Below, one piece after another: positions 26,396-35,479 of a stretch of DNA of 64,000 nucleotides (positions are counted from its first letter, which is position 1; every line of letters starts with the position of its first letter). The notes below the pieces were generated by a model. That model was not told where the DNA came from and ran no database searches. It saw nothing but the letters and a program-made list of their open reading frames with translations. The position numbers and the translations under genes are program-made. Location of the stretch: positions 127,838-191,837 of the forward strand of contig JAPKYK010000004.1 in assembly GCA_026394395.1 (NCBI GenBank). Direction: 5' to 3'. The DNA is from Methanomassiliicoccales archaeon. Lineage in GTDB: Archaea > Thermoplasmatota > Thermoplasmata > Methanomassiliicoccales > UBA472.

Positions 26396-26931
26396 TGCGG
26401 CAGGTACTCGATCGTCCGCCTATCGCCGTCGATGCGGGCCAGCATGCCCATGCCCGCTTGAGCGTCCAGCATGGCGAAGAAAGCGATTATGCCCGTATCG
26501 CGTATCATCCGCAAGAGCTCGCCTTCCATGATGGCGTGGGAGATGACCTCCTCGTCGTCCACCTTCTCGAAGGTGAAGAGGTAGACGAACAGCTTCTCCC
26601 TGGTCGGGGAGCCCTTCAATCGCTCCACCGCCTCCATGGTCTGCTCCCGCGGCAGGTTCAGACCTAAGATGATCATGGAGTGCTCCCCGCCTTCGGAGGT
26701 GAGCACGCGCACGCACTAGTGAGGGTCGTTCTCCTCGATCACCTGGCGTTCGCCCTTCATGGTCCGGGCGGCCTCCGGAAGCTCCCCGTCGATCTGCACC
26801 GCCAGGTACTTCGACAGATACTAGTTGGCCATCTCCGGCAGTTCCTCGTTCAGGAACTCTCGGCAGGTGTTCTCGCACCTACCCTTCACCGAATCGCTGA
26901 GCGCTTTCCCATCCACGCGATTCCATGTCAT
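26392..26931 (-). CDS. Amber-interrupted gene: two in-frame TAG codons, possible pyrrolysine protein
   Basis: From ATG 26931 one frame runs 179 codons to a TAG at 26394-26392, with internal TAG at codons 37 (26823-26821) and 72 (26718-26716). The three segments have consistent codon usage and no frameshift: an N-terminal part with C-E-N-T-C, a middle (Y-L-S-K-Y-L-A-V-Q-I-D-G-E) and a C-terminal 107 residues from an alternative GTG at 26712. No known family was recognised. All three TAGs sit in (A/C)-ACTAG contexts. Either amber codons are read through (pyrrolysine, known in methylotrophic archaea) or this is a young pseudogene. If only the last part is translated, the product is 106 residues. 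Confidence 0.55.
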
Positions 26932-27026
26932 CAGGATTTATTTCACCGTTGCGGGTGCCTCGACGGACGCAGGCGAAGTTCTTCCGCAGGCAAGCATTAA
27001 GTCCCGCGGCGCCAAGTAGCCCCCGG

Positions 27027-27788
27027 ATGAAAGTAGTGGCCGTCATCACCGAGGACTTCCGTTTCTTCTACGGAGCGGTCCGGCTGTTAAAGGAGAAGGG
27101 TCATCCTTTCATTTCCATGGGGTTCGACGACCCCCTGCCGCTGAACGTGGAGCTGGTGCTGACCACCGAAGCGGAACGGAAGAGGCTGCGGGGGAAGAGG
27201 GTGATCGCCAGCGACGACCCGGAGAGGGCGGTGAAGACCGCTCTGGCCCTGATGCAGGGCGGCTCCTACAACCGCGTGATAGTGGGCGTAGACCCCGGCC
27301 CACGGCCGGGGGTGGCCTTCCTGGGCGATGGTAAGGCATTGCACTCGGACACCGTCCTCTCCCCGGAGGAGGTGGGGCCGGCGGTGCAGGACTTCCTCTC
27401 CCTGATAAGCACGAACGAGCTTTTGGTCCGGGTGGGTCACGGCGACCGCACCAACCGCGACCGGGTGATCAACTCGCTGTGGGCCATCACCCGCAACATC
27501 GAGATGGTGGACGAGACGTCCACCACCCGCCGCACCGGAAGCCCGGACGCCGACGCGGCCATGGCCATATCCAAGATGCGTGGGGAGCTCATCCCGTTCA
27601 AGCCGCAGGTGGAACCGACGCCAGGCGAGCTGAGGGAGATCCAGCGGCTGAGCCGCATCCACAGCGACGGGGCGGTGACCATCTCCTCCGCCCTGGCCGG
27701 TGACGTAGCACGGGGCGCCCTGGGCTTGGAGGAAGCGATAAAAAAACAGAAGGGGAAAGGGGTTTCAGAGGGCCACGCGAGAGAATGA
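27027..27788 (+). CDS. RNase H/RuvC-fold protein, probable nuclease
   Basis: 253 residues. After an N-terminal domain (about 1-85), V-I-V-G-V-D-P-G-P-R-P-G-V-A-F looks like the first strand of an RNase H/RuvC-YqgF fold with its catalytic Asp; VGHGDRTNRDRVI, V-D-E-T-S-T-T and D-A-D-A-A-M-A follow in the order expected for further acidic residues. It resembles archaeal COG2433-like proteins but is shorter. A structured-nucleic-acid nuclease is the likely activity, by inference. ATG 27027 is chosen because the upstream frame overlaps the divergent gene. The 3' end overlaps the convergent AMP phosphorylase gene by 24 bases. Confidence 0.75.
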   Translation: MKVVAVITEDFRFFYGAVRLLKEKGHPFISMGFDDPLPLNVELVLTTEAERKRLRGKRVIASDDPERAVKTALALMQGGSYNRVIVGVDPGPRPGVAFLGDGKALHSDTVLSPEEVGPAVQDFLSLISTNELLVRVGHGDRTNRDRVINSLWAITRNIEMVDETSTTRRTGSPDADAAMAISKMRGELIPFKPQVEPTPGELREIQRLSRIHSDGAVTISSALAGDVARGALGLEEAIKKQKGKGVSEGHARE

Positions 27789-29285
27789 GGGCACCCTGGC
27801 CAGGACCATTCCCTGGATGCAAATCGGCTCCAGGCGTATGCCCAGTTTGAGCGCTTCCTGCAGCTTCCACTCGTTCTCGGTGTAGATGGTGTAGATGGTC
27901 TCGCCCTTGTCCACCTTGTTGCCCACCTTCTTGCTGATGACCAGCCCGGCGCCCTTGTCCTTGGGCGAGCCGGCGGTCCGTGCGATGCGCACTAACGCCT
28001 TGTTCTGGATGGCGCCCACATACCCGCTCTGCTTGGCCATCACGTCCACGCTATGCTGCCCGACCTTGATGTCCGTGGACTTTATGTCCGGGTTACCGCC
28101 CTGGGCCTCCACGATCTCCCGGAACTTTTTGAGGGCCTTGCCGCTCTCCAGTATCTGCCGGGCCTTCTCCGAGCCCATGTACTCCCCGCCCATCTCGAAG
28201 AGCATCCCGCAGATGCTGGTGGTCTTCTCCACCACGCTGTTGGGCGTCTTGGCCCCCTCCAGGATGCTGATGGCCTCGATGGCCTCGAGGGCCGGTCCGA
28301 TGGCCCGGCCCACCGGCTGACCACCGTAGGTGATGGCGCACTCCACCCGGATATCCAGCTGCTCTCCTAACTGTATGAAGTCCCGGGCGTACACCTTAGC
28401 CATATCCATGGTGGGGACCTTGGTGCCATCGCCCATGGGTATGTCGATGACCAGGTAGTTCGCTCCCACGGCCTTCTTCTTGGACATGACGGAAGCGAGC
28501 AGCTGGGCGTGCGGGTCGATACCCAAGGGATACTCGACCTTGATGATCAGGTCGTCCGCCGGCGCCAGGTTCAGCGACCCGCCCCAGGCCATGACCCCGC
28601 CCACCCTCTCGGTGACGGCCTTGAGCTCCTGAGGCGTCAAGGCCACATTGGCGAAGACCTCCACTATGTCCGAGGTCCCGGCGGCGCTGCTTATAGCTCT
28701 AGAGGAAGTCTTGGGCAGCTTGCACCCGCCCGCGGCCATTATCGGCACCACCAGCAGTGTTATTTTGTTGCCCGGGCACCCGCCCACACTGTGGAAGTCG
28801 TATATCGGCCCGTTGTCGAACTTGATGGTCTCCCCGGTGGCCACCATCGCTTTCGTGAGATCGGCCGTCTCCCGTATGTTCATCCCCCGGATGTATAATG
28901 CGGTAACGTAAGCGGAAAGCTCGATGTTGGAAAGTGAACGGGAGGAGATGTCGGCGATGAGGGTGTTGATCTCCTCGGTGCTGAGCTCCGCTCCGTCCAT
29001 CTTCTTGCGGATGAACTCGATGGACTCAGGCTTGCTAGTAACGCACACTTCCACCATCTCCCCGTCCTCCGCCCCGATGGTCTGGAAGGTGTGGCCGAGC
29101 AGGCCGATTTCCCCCTTTTTGACCACGGTGTCGCTAGTGGTGACGATAGCCACCGTCGTCTTCCCCTCATGGCTCAGTTTGACCCTGTCCTTCTCCCGCA
29201 ACCCGAGCTCAGCGCAGTCGAAGTCATGCATCACCACGGACACCTCGCCGGTGTCCACATCCACGTACTTAGCCTTGAGCTTCAT
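27765..29285 (-). CDS. deoA: AMP phosphorylase
   Basis: 506 residues. It converts AMP (also CMP and UMP) and phosphate to the base and ribose 1,5-bisphosphate. S-S-R-A-I-S-S-A-A-G-T-S-D-I-V-E and G-S-L-N-L-A-P-A-D-D are phosphate- and ribose-binding blocks of the thymidine phosphorylase superfamily, and the additional N-terminal domain of about 85 residues is specific to the archaeal AMP phosphorylase branch. ATG 29285 overlaps the RuBisCO stop as ATGA, so the two genes are coupled. With RuBisCO and the isomerase it makes the AMP salvage pathway. Confidence 0.94.
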   Translation of the reverse strand: MKLKAKYVDVDTGEVSVVMHDFDCAELGLREKDRVKLSHEGKTTVAIVTTSDTVVKKGEIGLLGHTFQTIGAEDGEMVEVCVTSKPESIEFIRKKMDGAELSTEEINTLIADISSRSLSNIELSAYVTALYIRGMNIRETADLTKAMVATGETIKFDNGPIYDFHSVGGCPGNKITLLVVPIMAAGGCKLPKTSSRAISSAAGTSDIVEVFANVALTPQELKAVTERVGGVMAWGGSLNLAPADDLIIKVEYPLGIDPHAQLLASVMSKKKAVGANYLVIDIPMGDGTKVPTMDMAKVYARDFIQLGEQLDIRVECAITYGGQPVGRAIGPALEAIEAISILEGAKTPNSVVEKTTSICGMLFEMGGEYMGSEKARQILESGKALKKFREIVEAQGGNPDIKSTDIKVGQHSVDVMAKQSGYVGAIQNKALVRIARTAGSPKDKGAGLVISKKVGNKVDKGETIYTIYTENEWKLQEALKLGIRLEPICIQGMVLARVPSFSRVAL

Positions 29286-30526
29286 GCTAATCCCCACTTC
29301 TTTATAGCCTCGGCCAGCTCCTTGTGGTCCTTGGCGTACACTTCCAGCTCGACGCCCTCGTAGGCCGCGTCCACCGCCTGGACCATGGCCCGGGCGCCGC
29401 CGCGCACTCCACCTGGATGGCCGGAAACGCCGCCGCCGGCCTGTATCTGCAAATCCGTTCCGGCAATGTCCACGAACTTCTTGATCATTCCAGGGTGCAC
29501 GCCGCCAGAAGCGACGGGCATCACCCTCTTGTACGGCAGGTCCTTCGTCAAGCAGATGTCCTTGTTGATCAGGTCCTCTTGGGGCACGCCCTTCATCTTG
29601 CCCACCCCGAAGGTCCCGACGTGCAAAGCGTCACCGCCCACCATGCGCACCAGGGTGGCGAAGACGTTCATGTTGATCCCCAGGTCCGGGTTCCGGGTCA
29701 TCGCCCCATGCATCGTCCGGTGGACGTGGATGGGCAATTTAATGGAGGGGTCCTCGGCCAGCACCTGTATGGCCCCGAAGCCGCAGGTCAGCACGTCCAC
29801 CATGAGCTGCGAAGCGCCCAGCTCCTGGGCCCGCTCGGCCACCTCCAGTATCTGATGGCCGTTGGTGCTTACGTTTATGGCGTGGATCATGATGTGCCCG
29901 GTCTCGCTCTTCACCCGGTCCAACGCCTCGGCTATCGCCACCACGCGGTCCTCCAGCGGGCAGAACTTCTGGTTGCTGAGCGTCTCGTCGTCCTTGCCGT
30001 TGGTCAGCCCGCCCATGCCGGCCTCGTACACGTAGTCGGCCGTCTCCTTGGGCGACAGCCCGATCTTGGGCTTGACGATGGTGCCTACCAGGGGCTTCTT
30101 CGGTCGTTTCAGGATCTTACGCATGCCGTCCACGCCGTACTTGGGCCCCTTGAACTCCTTCAACATGCTCTTGGGAAAGACGACGCTCTCCAAGCGGACG
30201 CCTTCCAAGGCCTCCAGGCCGAACAGGTTGCCGGCGATGACGCTCAGTATCTGCGGCACGCCGCCGATGTCCAGGCTGAAGTCCTCCACCGGGAAAGCGA
30301 TGGTGGTCATGTTCCCGTCGATGGCCGTGACCTTGCCGCTCCTCCTTAAGAAGTTGTCCTCATTGAGCGTGGACAATTTCGTCCACGTGCCGGTGGACTG
30401 CTCAGTGGCGATGGCCGCCGCGGCCGTGGTCATTTTCATTGCGGTCTTGACCTTGTATCTGCAGATGACGTGGGAATCCACGTCTATGGCCTCGTTCAGA
30501 TGAAGGTATCTGTCCTCGTATTCCAT
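29282..30526 (-). CDS. rbcL: Form III RuBisCO large subunit
   Basis: 414 residues. It carboxylates ribulose 1,5-bisphosphate to two 3-phosphoglycerate. Catalytic residues line up: Lys152 (V-K-P-K-I-G), carbamylation Lys178 in K-D-D-E with the metal-binding Asp and Glu, His269-Arg270, His302 and loop-6 Lys310 (G-K-M-K-G), Ser340 (S-G-G-V-H-P-G). The sequence is archaeal form III by these blocks and context, and no small subunit is present. It lies between the isomerase (four bases upstream) and AMP phosphorylase. Role here is nucleotide salvage rather than a Calvin cycle, as no phosphoribulokinase is seen. Confidence 0.95.
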   Translation of the reverse strand: MEYEDRYLHLNEAIDVDSHVICRYKVKTAMKMTTAAAAIATEQSTGTWTKLSTLNEDNFLRRSGKVTAIDGNMTTIAFPVEDFSLDIGGVPQILSVIAGNLFGLEALEGVRLESVVFPKSMLKEFKGPKYGVDGMRKILKRPKKPLVGTIVKPKIGLSPKETADYVYEAGMGGLTNGKDDETLSNQKFCPLEDRVVAIAEALDRVKSETGHIMIHAINVSTNGHQILEVAERAQELGASQLMVDVLTCGFGAIQVLAEDPSIKLPIHVHRTMHGAMTRNPDLGINMNVFATLVRMVGGDALHVGTFGVGKMKGVPQEDLINKDICLTKDLPYKRVMPVASGGVHPGMIKKFVDIAGTDLQIQAGGGVSGHPGGVRGGARAMVQAVDAAYEGVELEVYAKDHKELAEAIKKWGLA

Positions 30527-30530
30527 GCTA

Positions 30531-31457
30531 TCAATCCTCGTAGAATATGAATTCCTGGCCCAGCTCCTTGACGATCACCTGGTAGGCGGCGTAGGGCGGT
30601 ATCACGCCTATCTCCGTCACGATGGAGTCGATGTACTCCGGCGGGGTGGCATCGAAGACCGGGTTGAAGACCTTTACCTGCGGTGGCACCTCTCCTTCCT
30701 TCACCACCTCGGTGGCGTCCCTCTCCTCTATCTTGACCAATTCCCCGTATATCGTCCGCGGGGAGAACTTGAAGGTTTCCGCGCAGACGGTGAACGGCAC
30801 TCGGGCCTCATGCGCTGCTAGGGCCACCTGCGAGGTTCCGATCTTGTTTATGAGCGCGCCGTTGGAAGCTATGGTGTCCGCGCCTACCAGCACCAGGTTC
30901 ATGTCCTTCATGACGTAGCGGACGGCGGAATCGATGATCATGGTGACCGGGATGCCCAATTTCGCCAGGTCGTTGGCCGTGATCACGCCCTGCCTCCAGG
31001 GGCGGGACTCGGTAGCGAACACCTCGAAGCGCTTACCCTGGGCCCAGGCCTCGGCCATTACGGCTATCGCGGCCTTGCTGTTGCAATGCGTCAGGACCTT
31101 GTCCCCGTCGCGGATGCGGTTGGCGCCCAGCTTGCCAATGGTCTTCAGGGCGTTCTTGGAGCGCTTGATGAACCGGTCGGCGTTCGCCTTCACCTTCTCC
31201 CGGTACTCGACGGCATCGATGAGATGCGAGGTGTCCTTGAACACGTACTGCACGCCGTTCCACAGGGATATGGCAGTGGGGCGGGAGGCCAAGAGGATGT
31301 CCCGGGCCTTTTCCACGCAGGCCTTGAGTTCTTTCAGGTCATCGGTATGGCAGCCCTCGGCCTCGTCCTTCAGGGCTTGGGCCGCCTGGCGGGCGATCTC
31401 CGCCGCCCCCCGTATCTCCATGCTACGAATGCGCTCCGCGATCTCCTCGGCCGACAT
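30531..31457 (-). CDS. Ribose-1,5-bisphosphate isomerase
   Basis: 308 residues, eIF2B-alpha/MtnA superfamily. Catalytic Cys is in L-T-H-C-N-S and catalytic Asp in V-G-A-D-T-I-A-S-N-G-A, with N-K-I-G-T completing the site. It turns ribose 1,5-bisphosphate from AMP phosphorylase into ribulose 1,5-bisphosphate for RuBisCO. ATG 31457 is chosen because a longer frame to 31682 is antisense to the PolX gene and not conserved in type. AGAGG abuts the start. It could otherwise be read as an eIF2B-like factor, but the neighbours make the isomerase assignment secure. Confidence 0.92.
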   Translation of the reverse strand: MSAEEIAERIRSMEIRGAAEIARQAAQALKDEAEGCHTDDLKELKACVEKARDILLASRPTAISLWNGVQYVFKDTSHLIDAVEYREKVKANADRFIKRSKNALKTIGKLGANRIRDGDKVLTHCNSKAAIAVMAEAWAQGKRFEVFATESRPWRQGVITANDLAKLGIPVTMIIDSAVRYVMKDMNLVLVGADTIASNGALINKIGTSQVALAAHEARVPFTVCAETFKFSPRTIYGELVKIEERDATEVVKEGEVPPQVKVFNPVFDATPPEYIDSIVTEIGVIPPYAAYQVIVKELGQEFIFYED

Positions 31458-31504
31458 CCTCTGAGTATCGGTCCTCCTACCAGATAAACGTTGCCCGTCC
31501 AGTC

Positions 31505-33220
31505 TCACAAGTTCAGGCGTTTTTTCAGCCCCTCCCAGGGCAGGGAGTTGAGGACCAGCTCCGGCGGCACCCGGCCCCTCTTGGCCGTGGCGACGCCGAA
31601 TAACATGTAGTCCAATTGCCTGACGTTGTGGGAGTCGGTGTTCACGCAGACGGTGACGCCCCTCTCCCGGGCCATGGCGCAATGCACGTCGTTGAGGTCC
31701 AGGCGCTCGGGAAAGGAATTGACCTCCAGCGACACCCCGTTGTCCTTGGCCGCCTGCATGACCTTCTCCATGTCGAATTGGTACCCTTCCCTCTCCCCGA
31801 TGATGCGGCCGGTGGGGTGCGCGAGAACGTCTACGTGCTCGTTGGAGACGGCGGCGATCAGCCTCTGCGTCATCTCCTCCGGGGGCATCTTGAATCGGCT
31901 GTGCACCGCCGCGACCACCAGGTCCAGGTCGCCAAGCACCTCCGGCGGGTAGTCCAGGCCGCCGTACTCGTCGATCTCCACCTCCGCCCCGGTGAGCAGG
32001 TGGACCTCGGGAACAACGCTGGCCGCGGCGTGCACCTTGTCCGCGTTCTCCAGCAGCCGCTCCACGCTGAGGCCGTTACCCACGGTCAATGAGCGGCTGT
32101 GGTCCGTTATCGCCAGATACTCGTACCCGTGGGTGGCCGCGGCCCGGGCCAAGGCCTCCACGCTGTCCACGCCGTCACTGGCCTCCGAGTGCACATGCAG
32201 GTCGCCGCAGATATCGGAAAGGGTGACCGCCCGGGGCACCTCGTTCCTCCTGGCCAGGTCGACCTCCCCGCGGTCCTCGCGCATCTCCGGGGGCATCCAC
32301 TGCAATCCCAGCGCGTCGTACACGCCCTCCTCGGTCTCCCCGGCCACCTTCTCCCCGTCGGCGTTCCGGAAGACCCCGTACTCGTTGAGCTTGAGTCCCA
32401 GGTCCTGGGCCAGGGAGCGCATTCGTACGTTGTGCTCCTTGGAACCGGTGAAATACTGCAGCGCCGCCCCGTAGCTGGAGGGGACGACCACGCGCAGGTC
32501 CACCTGCACCCCGTCCTGCAGGCGTATGGAGGTCTTGGTATCCCCTCTCAGCAGAACCTCCCCCACCTGAGGGTAGGAGACGAAGGCGTCCATGGCCTTG
32601 GCGGCATCCACGCTCCCCACCAGAATGTCGATGTCCCCGATGGTCTCCTTCATGCGGCGCAGGCTGCCTCCCAGGCTGACCAGCTCGAACCCGCAGGAGC
32701 GCATGTGCTCCTCCAGGGCCTTCCCCCTCGGAAACGCGTAACCGAGCAGCATGCGGCCCTGACGTGACTCCAGGAACCTGATGCCCTTCAGGATGTTCTC
32801 CTCGGTCTTCTCCCCGAAGCCCTTGAGCTTCCTTATCTGATGCATCTCCGCCGCCGTGCGCAGGTCCTGCAGGTTGGTGACCTTCAGCTCCTTGTACAAA
32901 CGGCCGGCGGTCTTGGGACCCACGTCCGGCACCCGCATGACCTGCAACAACCCTGCGGGGAACTCGTTCCTCAGGTCGTTCAGGTACTGCAGCTCTCCGG
33001 TGCGGAGTATCTCCACGATTTTATCGTGAATGGCCTTTCCCACCCCGGGAACGGTGTCCAGGTGCCCTCGGACGTACAGGTCCTTGATGTCCTCGGTGAG
33101 CGACGAGATCTCCTTGACCGCCCGGCGATAGGCCCGGACCTGGAAGAAGGTGTTCTCCTTCAGTTCCAGAAGGTCGGCCACCTCCTCGAGGATGGCGGCC
33201 ACCTTGGCGTTGTTCTCCAC
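31505..33220 (-). CDS. polX: Family X DNA polymerase with PHP domain (PolX)
   Basis: 571 residues. An N-terminal helix-hairpin-helix 8-kDa domain is followed by a nucleotidyltransferase core with G-G-S-L-R-R and I-G-D-I-D-I-L-V (the two catalytic Asp), then a PHP phosphoesterase domain starting G-D-L-H-V-H-S-E-A-S-D-G, which gives 3'-5' exonuclease activity in PolX enzymes. It would fill short gaps in base excision repair. The start is GTG 33220 with GGGGGAC upstream. It lies 47 bases before the isomerase gene, so it may share the operon although the functions differ. Confidence 0.93.
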   Translation of the reverse strand: MENNAKVAAILEEVADLLELKENTFFQVRAYRRAVKEISSLTEDIKDLYVRGHLDTVPGVGKAIHDKIVEILRTGELQYLNDLRNEFPAGLLQVMRVPDVGPKTAGRLYKELKVTNLQDLRTAAEMHQIRKLKGFGEKTEENILKGIRFLESRQGRMLLGYAFPRGKALEEHMRSCGFELVSLGGSLRRMKETIGDIDILVGSVDAAKAMDAFVSYPQVGEVLLRGDTKTSIRLQDGVQVDLRVVVPSSYGAALQYFTGSKEHNVRMRSLAQDLGLKLNEYGVFRNADGEKVAGETEEGVYDALGLQWMPPEMREDRGEVDLARRNEVPRAVTLSDICGDLHVHSEASDGVDSVEALARAAATHGYEYLAITDHSRSLTVGNGLSVERLLENADKVHAAASVVPEVHLLTGAEVEIDEYGGLDYPPEVLGDLDLVVAAVHSRFKMPPEEMTQRLIAAVSNEHVDVLAHPTGRIIGEREGYQFDMEKVMQAAKDNGVSLEVNSFPERLDLNDVHCAMARERGVTVCVNTDSHNVRQLDYMLFGVATAKRGRVPPELVLNSLPWEGLKKRLNL

Positions 33221-33229
33221 CGTCCCCCC

Positions 33230-33775
33230 TCATCTCTCTTTCTTGCAGACCCAGCGGCACTCCTTGTCCCCGACGGACATCTTATGGGTCTGGCACCATC
33301 CGTAATCCGGGTTTATGACCTCGCAGAAGCCGTCCACGAAGCGGCCGAACAAGGCGCACAGCTCCGGAGGCTGGTTGGCGAAGGGGCACTCCTTGGCCAC
33401 CTTGACCACGGATATCTCGCTCTTTTCCACGATGGTGCCGCGCACGCCCAGCGCCCCCTCCCACAGGTCGATGAGCGAGGAGATGGCGATGCCGTCCCGG
33501 TCCACGATCTCATGCTCCTCCAGCGCGCGCACGGCCGCCTTCTTGCCGCCCTGCTTCATCACTGGTCCCATGAGCTCCATGGTGCGTTTCGAGCCATAGG
33601 TGCTCACCATCTCCTTGACCGCCGAAGTTAGGAAATGGTGCAAGATCTTCTTCATCTCCTCGGAGCTGCTGCTCGAGACCACGGCCTTGATGACTGTGGA
33701 CCACCAGATGGTGATGGCCTCCTTGGACATGCTCTCCATCTCCTCCCTCGTCATCGAAACGTCCACTTCTGACAT
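33230..33775 (-). CDS. Cys-rich ATC-hydrolase-like protein, function uncertain
   Basis: 181 residues. The N-terminal two-thirds is helical; the C-terminal third has Cys in K-E-C-P-F-A, E-L-C-A-L-F, G-F-C-E-V-I, G-W-C-Q-T-H and E-C-R-W-V-C. The pattern resembles the L-2-amino-thiazoline-4-carboxylate hydrolase-like or V4R sensor-like proteins of archaea, which bind metal or small ligands; I am not certain. ATG 33775 is chosen. It ends nine bases before polX, the first gene of the minus-strand cluster. Confidence 0.6.
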   Translation of the reverse strand: MSEVDVSMTREEMESMSKEAITIWWSTVIKAVVSSSSSEEMKKILHHFLTSAVKEMVSTYGSKRTMELMGPVMKQGGKKAAVRALEEHEIVDRDGIAISSLIDLWEGALGVRGTIVEKSEISVVKVAKECPFANQPPELCALFGRFVDGFCEVINPDYGWCQTHKMSVGDKECRWVCKKER

Positions 33776-33892
33776 GGTATGAATCACCTCGGGACCGGCA
33801 TCTTGCCCCATTCACTCTATTGTCCTCAGCCATTACTATTTTTTCCCTGATGCGATGGTGTTAAATTGCAGCTGCATCCATAGTGACCAGCG

Positions 33893-35131
33893 ATGACCGG
33901 AACGTCCCTTTACCTGAACGCGGTGAAGCACGTGGAGAAGGTGGGCGCCATGCTGGACATGGACCAGTTCATGGTCGAAAGGCTAAAAAAACCGCAGCTG
34001 GTGCTAGAATGCAACTTCCCGGTGCGCATGGACGACGGAAAGGAACGTATGTTCAGCGGATACCGCGTGCAGCACAGCACGGCCAGGGGGCCGGCGAAGG
34101 GCGGCATACGCTACCATCCCGGGGTCACCCTGGACGAGGTCAAGGCCCTGGCCATGTGGATGACCTGGAAGTGCGCCGTGGTCCAGGTGCCGTTCGGCGG
34201 GGCCAAGGGCGGCGTGGCCTGCGACCCCAAAGCGCTCAGTCAGGGGGAACTGGAACGGCTGACCAGGAGATACACGATGGAGATATTCCCTATCATCGGC
34301 CCGAACAGGGACATCCCCGCGCCGGACGTAGGCACCGACGCCCAGGTCATGTCCTGGGTCCTGGACGCCTACGCGAAGCTGACCGGGGACCGCTCCGGAG
34401 CCGTGGTCACCGGCAAGCCCTTGGAGCTGGGCGGCTCCCAGGGGAGGGAGGAGGCCACCTCGCGCGGGATCATGGAGGTGGCCACCGCCGGAGCGGAGGA
34501 GCACGGCATCCGCATGAAGGGTGCCAGGGTGGCGGTGCAGGGCTTCGGGAACGTGGGCTGGAACACCGCCCGGCTGCTCCACCAGGAACGCGAATGCCGC
34601 ATCGTGGCCCTCAGCGACTCCCGCGGAGGGATATTCGCCGAAGAGGGCCTGGACCCCCTGAAGGTGCGCGAGCACAAGGACCGCACCGGCTCCCTCCAGG
34701 GTTTCCCGGGCGCCAGGGACGTCAGCAACGCCGAGCTCCTTCGGTTGGAGTGCGACATGCTGGTGCCGGCGGCCATGGAGAACGCCATCGACCGCCAGGA
34801 GGCCGAGGCCTTGCAGGCCCGCATGGTCGTCGAGGGGGCCAACGGGCCCACCACCCCCGCCGCGGACGTGATTCTCTTCGAACGCCGGATACCGGTCCTG
34901 CCCGACATACTGGCCAACGCCGGCGGCGTGACCGTCAGCTACTTTGAGTGGCATCAGGACCGTCAACAGAAGTTCTGCAGCATCGAGGAGGTCCGGTCGC
35001 GCCTGTCGATCATGATGACCATGGCCTACCGCGACGTATCGTCGATGGCCAGGGAGAAGGCGGTGGACATGCGCACCGCGGCCAACATGATCGCCCTGAA
35101 GAACGTGGCCAGTTCCATGGCGCGCCCTTGA
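33893..35131 (+). CDS. gdhA: Glutamate dehydrogenase
   Basis: 412 residues. R-G-P-A-K-G-G-I-R-Y-H-P and P-F-G-G-A-K-G-G bind glutamate, with the catalytic Lys in the latter, and D-I-P-A-P-D-V-G-T is the family active-site loop. G-F-G-N-V-G-W is the Rossmann nucleotide motif. It interconverts glutamate and 2-oxoglutarate plus ammonia; cofactor preference is not readable. TTAAATTG near 33860 is the likely promoter element. It is a single gene, divergent from the PolX cluster. Confidence 0.94.
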   Translation: MTGTSLYLNAVKHVEKVGAMLDMDQFMVERLKKPQLVLECNFPVRMDDGKERMFSGYRVQHSTARGPAKGGIRYHPGVTLDEVKALAMWMTWKCAVVQVPFGGAKGGVACDPKALSQGELERLTRRYTMEIFPIIGPNRDIPAPDVGTDAQVMSWVLDAYAKLTGDRSGAVVTGKPLELGGSQGREEATSRGIMEVATAGAEEHGIRMKGARVAVQGFGNVGWNTARLLHQERECRIVALSDSRGGIFAEEGLDPLKVREHKDRTGSLQGFPGARDVSNAELLRLECDMLVPAAMENAIDRQEAEALQARMVVEGANGPTTPAADVILFERRIPVLPDILANAGGVTVSYFEWHQDRQQKFCSIEEVRSRLSIMMTMAYRDVSSMAREKAVDMRTAANMIALKNVASSMARP

Positions 35132-35159
35132 TTATAATTTTTAATAATCACCGGCATAG

Positions 35160-35170
35160 TTTAATATATA
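35160..35170 (+). promoter_or_regulatory. TATA box of the Alba gene
   Basis: TTTAATATATA, about 35-45 bases before ATG 35204. The transcript would start near 35188 and include the AGAGG ribosome site at 35194-35198. Confidence 0.6.
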
Positions 35171-35203
35171 GTATCATTAAATTAAATTAGTTCAGAGGAC
35201 TAG

Positions 35204-35479
35204 ATGAGCGAAGGCCAATTGATCTACATAGGCCAGAAGCCGACCATGAACTACGTGCTGGTCACGGTATCCAAGCTTAACGGCGGGGAAGTACCGATAA
35301 TCATCAAGGCCCGGGGCAAGAACATCAGCAAGGCGGTGGACGTCGCACTGATCGTCAAGGACCGGTATGTGAAGAACGCCAAACTGGAAAGGATCGAGAT
35401 AAACACCGAGGTGCTGCCCGGCCAGGACAGTAAACCGCTGAACGTCTCCTCCATCGAGATATCATTGCAGAAGGGTTAG
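35204..35479 (+). CDS. albA: Alba chromatin protein
   Basis: 91 residues. I-Y-I-G-Q-K-P-T-M-N-Y-V (with the Lys acetylated in other Alba proteins) and I-I-K-A-R-G-K-N-I-S-K-A-V-D are Alba hallmarks. Alba dimers coat DNA and RNA as an architectural protein. It has its own strong promoter, as expected for an abundant protein. Its TAG stop interlocks by four bases with the convergent DUF835 gene. Confidence 0.96.
   Translation: MSEGQLIYIGQKPTMNYVLVTVSKLNGGEVPIIIKARGKNISKAVDVALIVKDRYVKNAKLERIEINTEVLPGQDSKPLNVSSIEISLQKG

Noticed and set aside
31458..31682. 75-codon N-terminal extension of the isomerase
   Set aside because: It runs antisense-like over the end of PolX in another frame, is Arg/Gly/His-rich, and family proteins start near residue 76.
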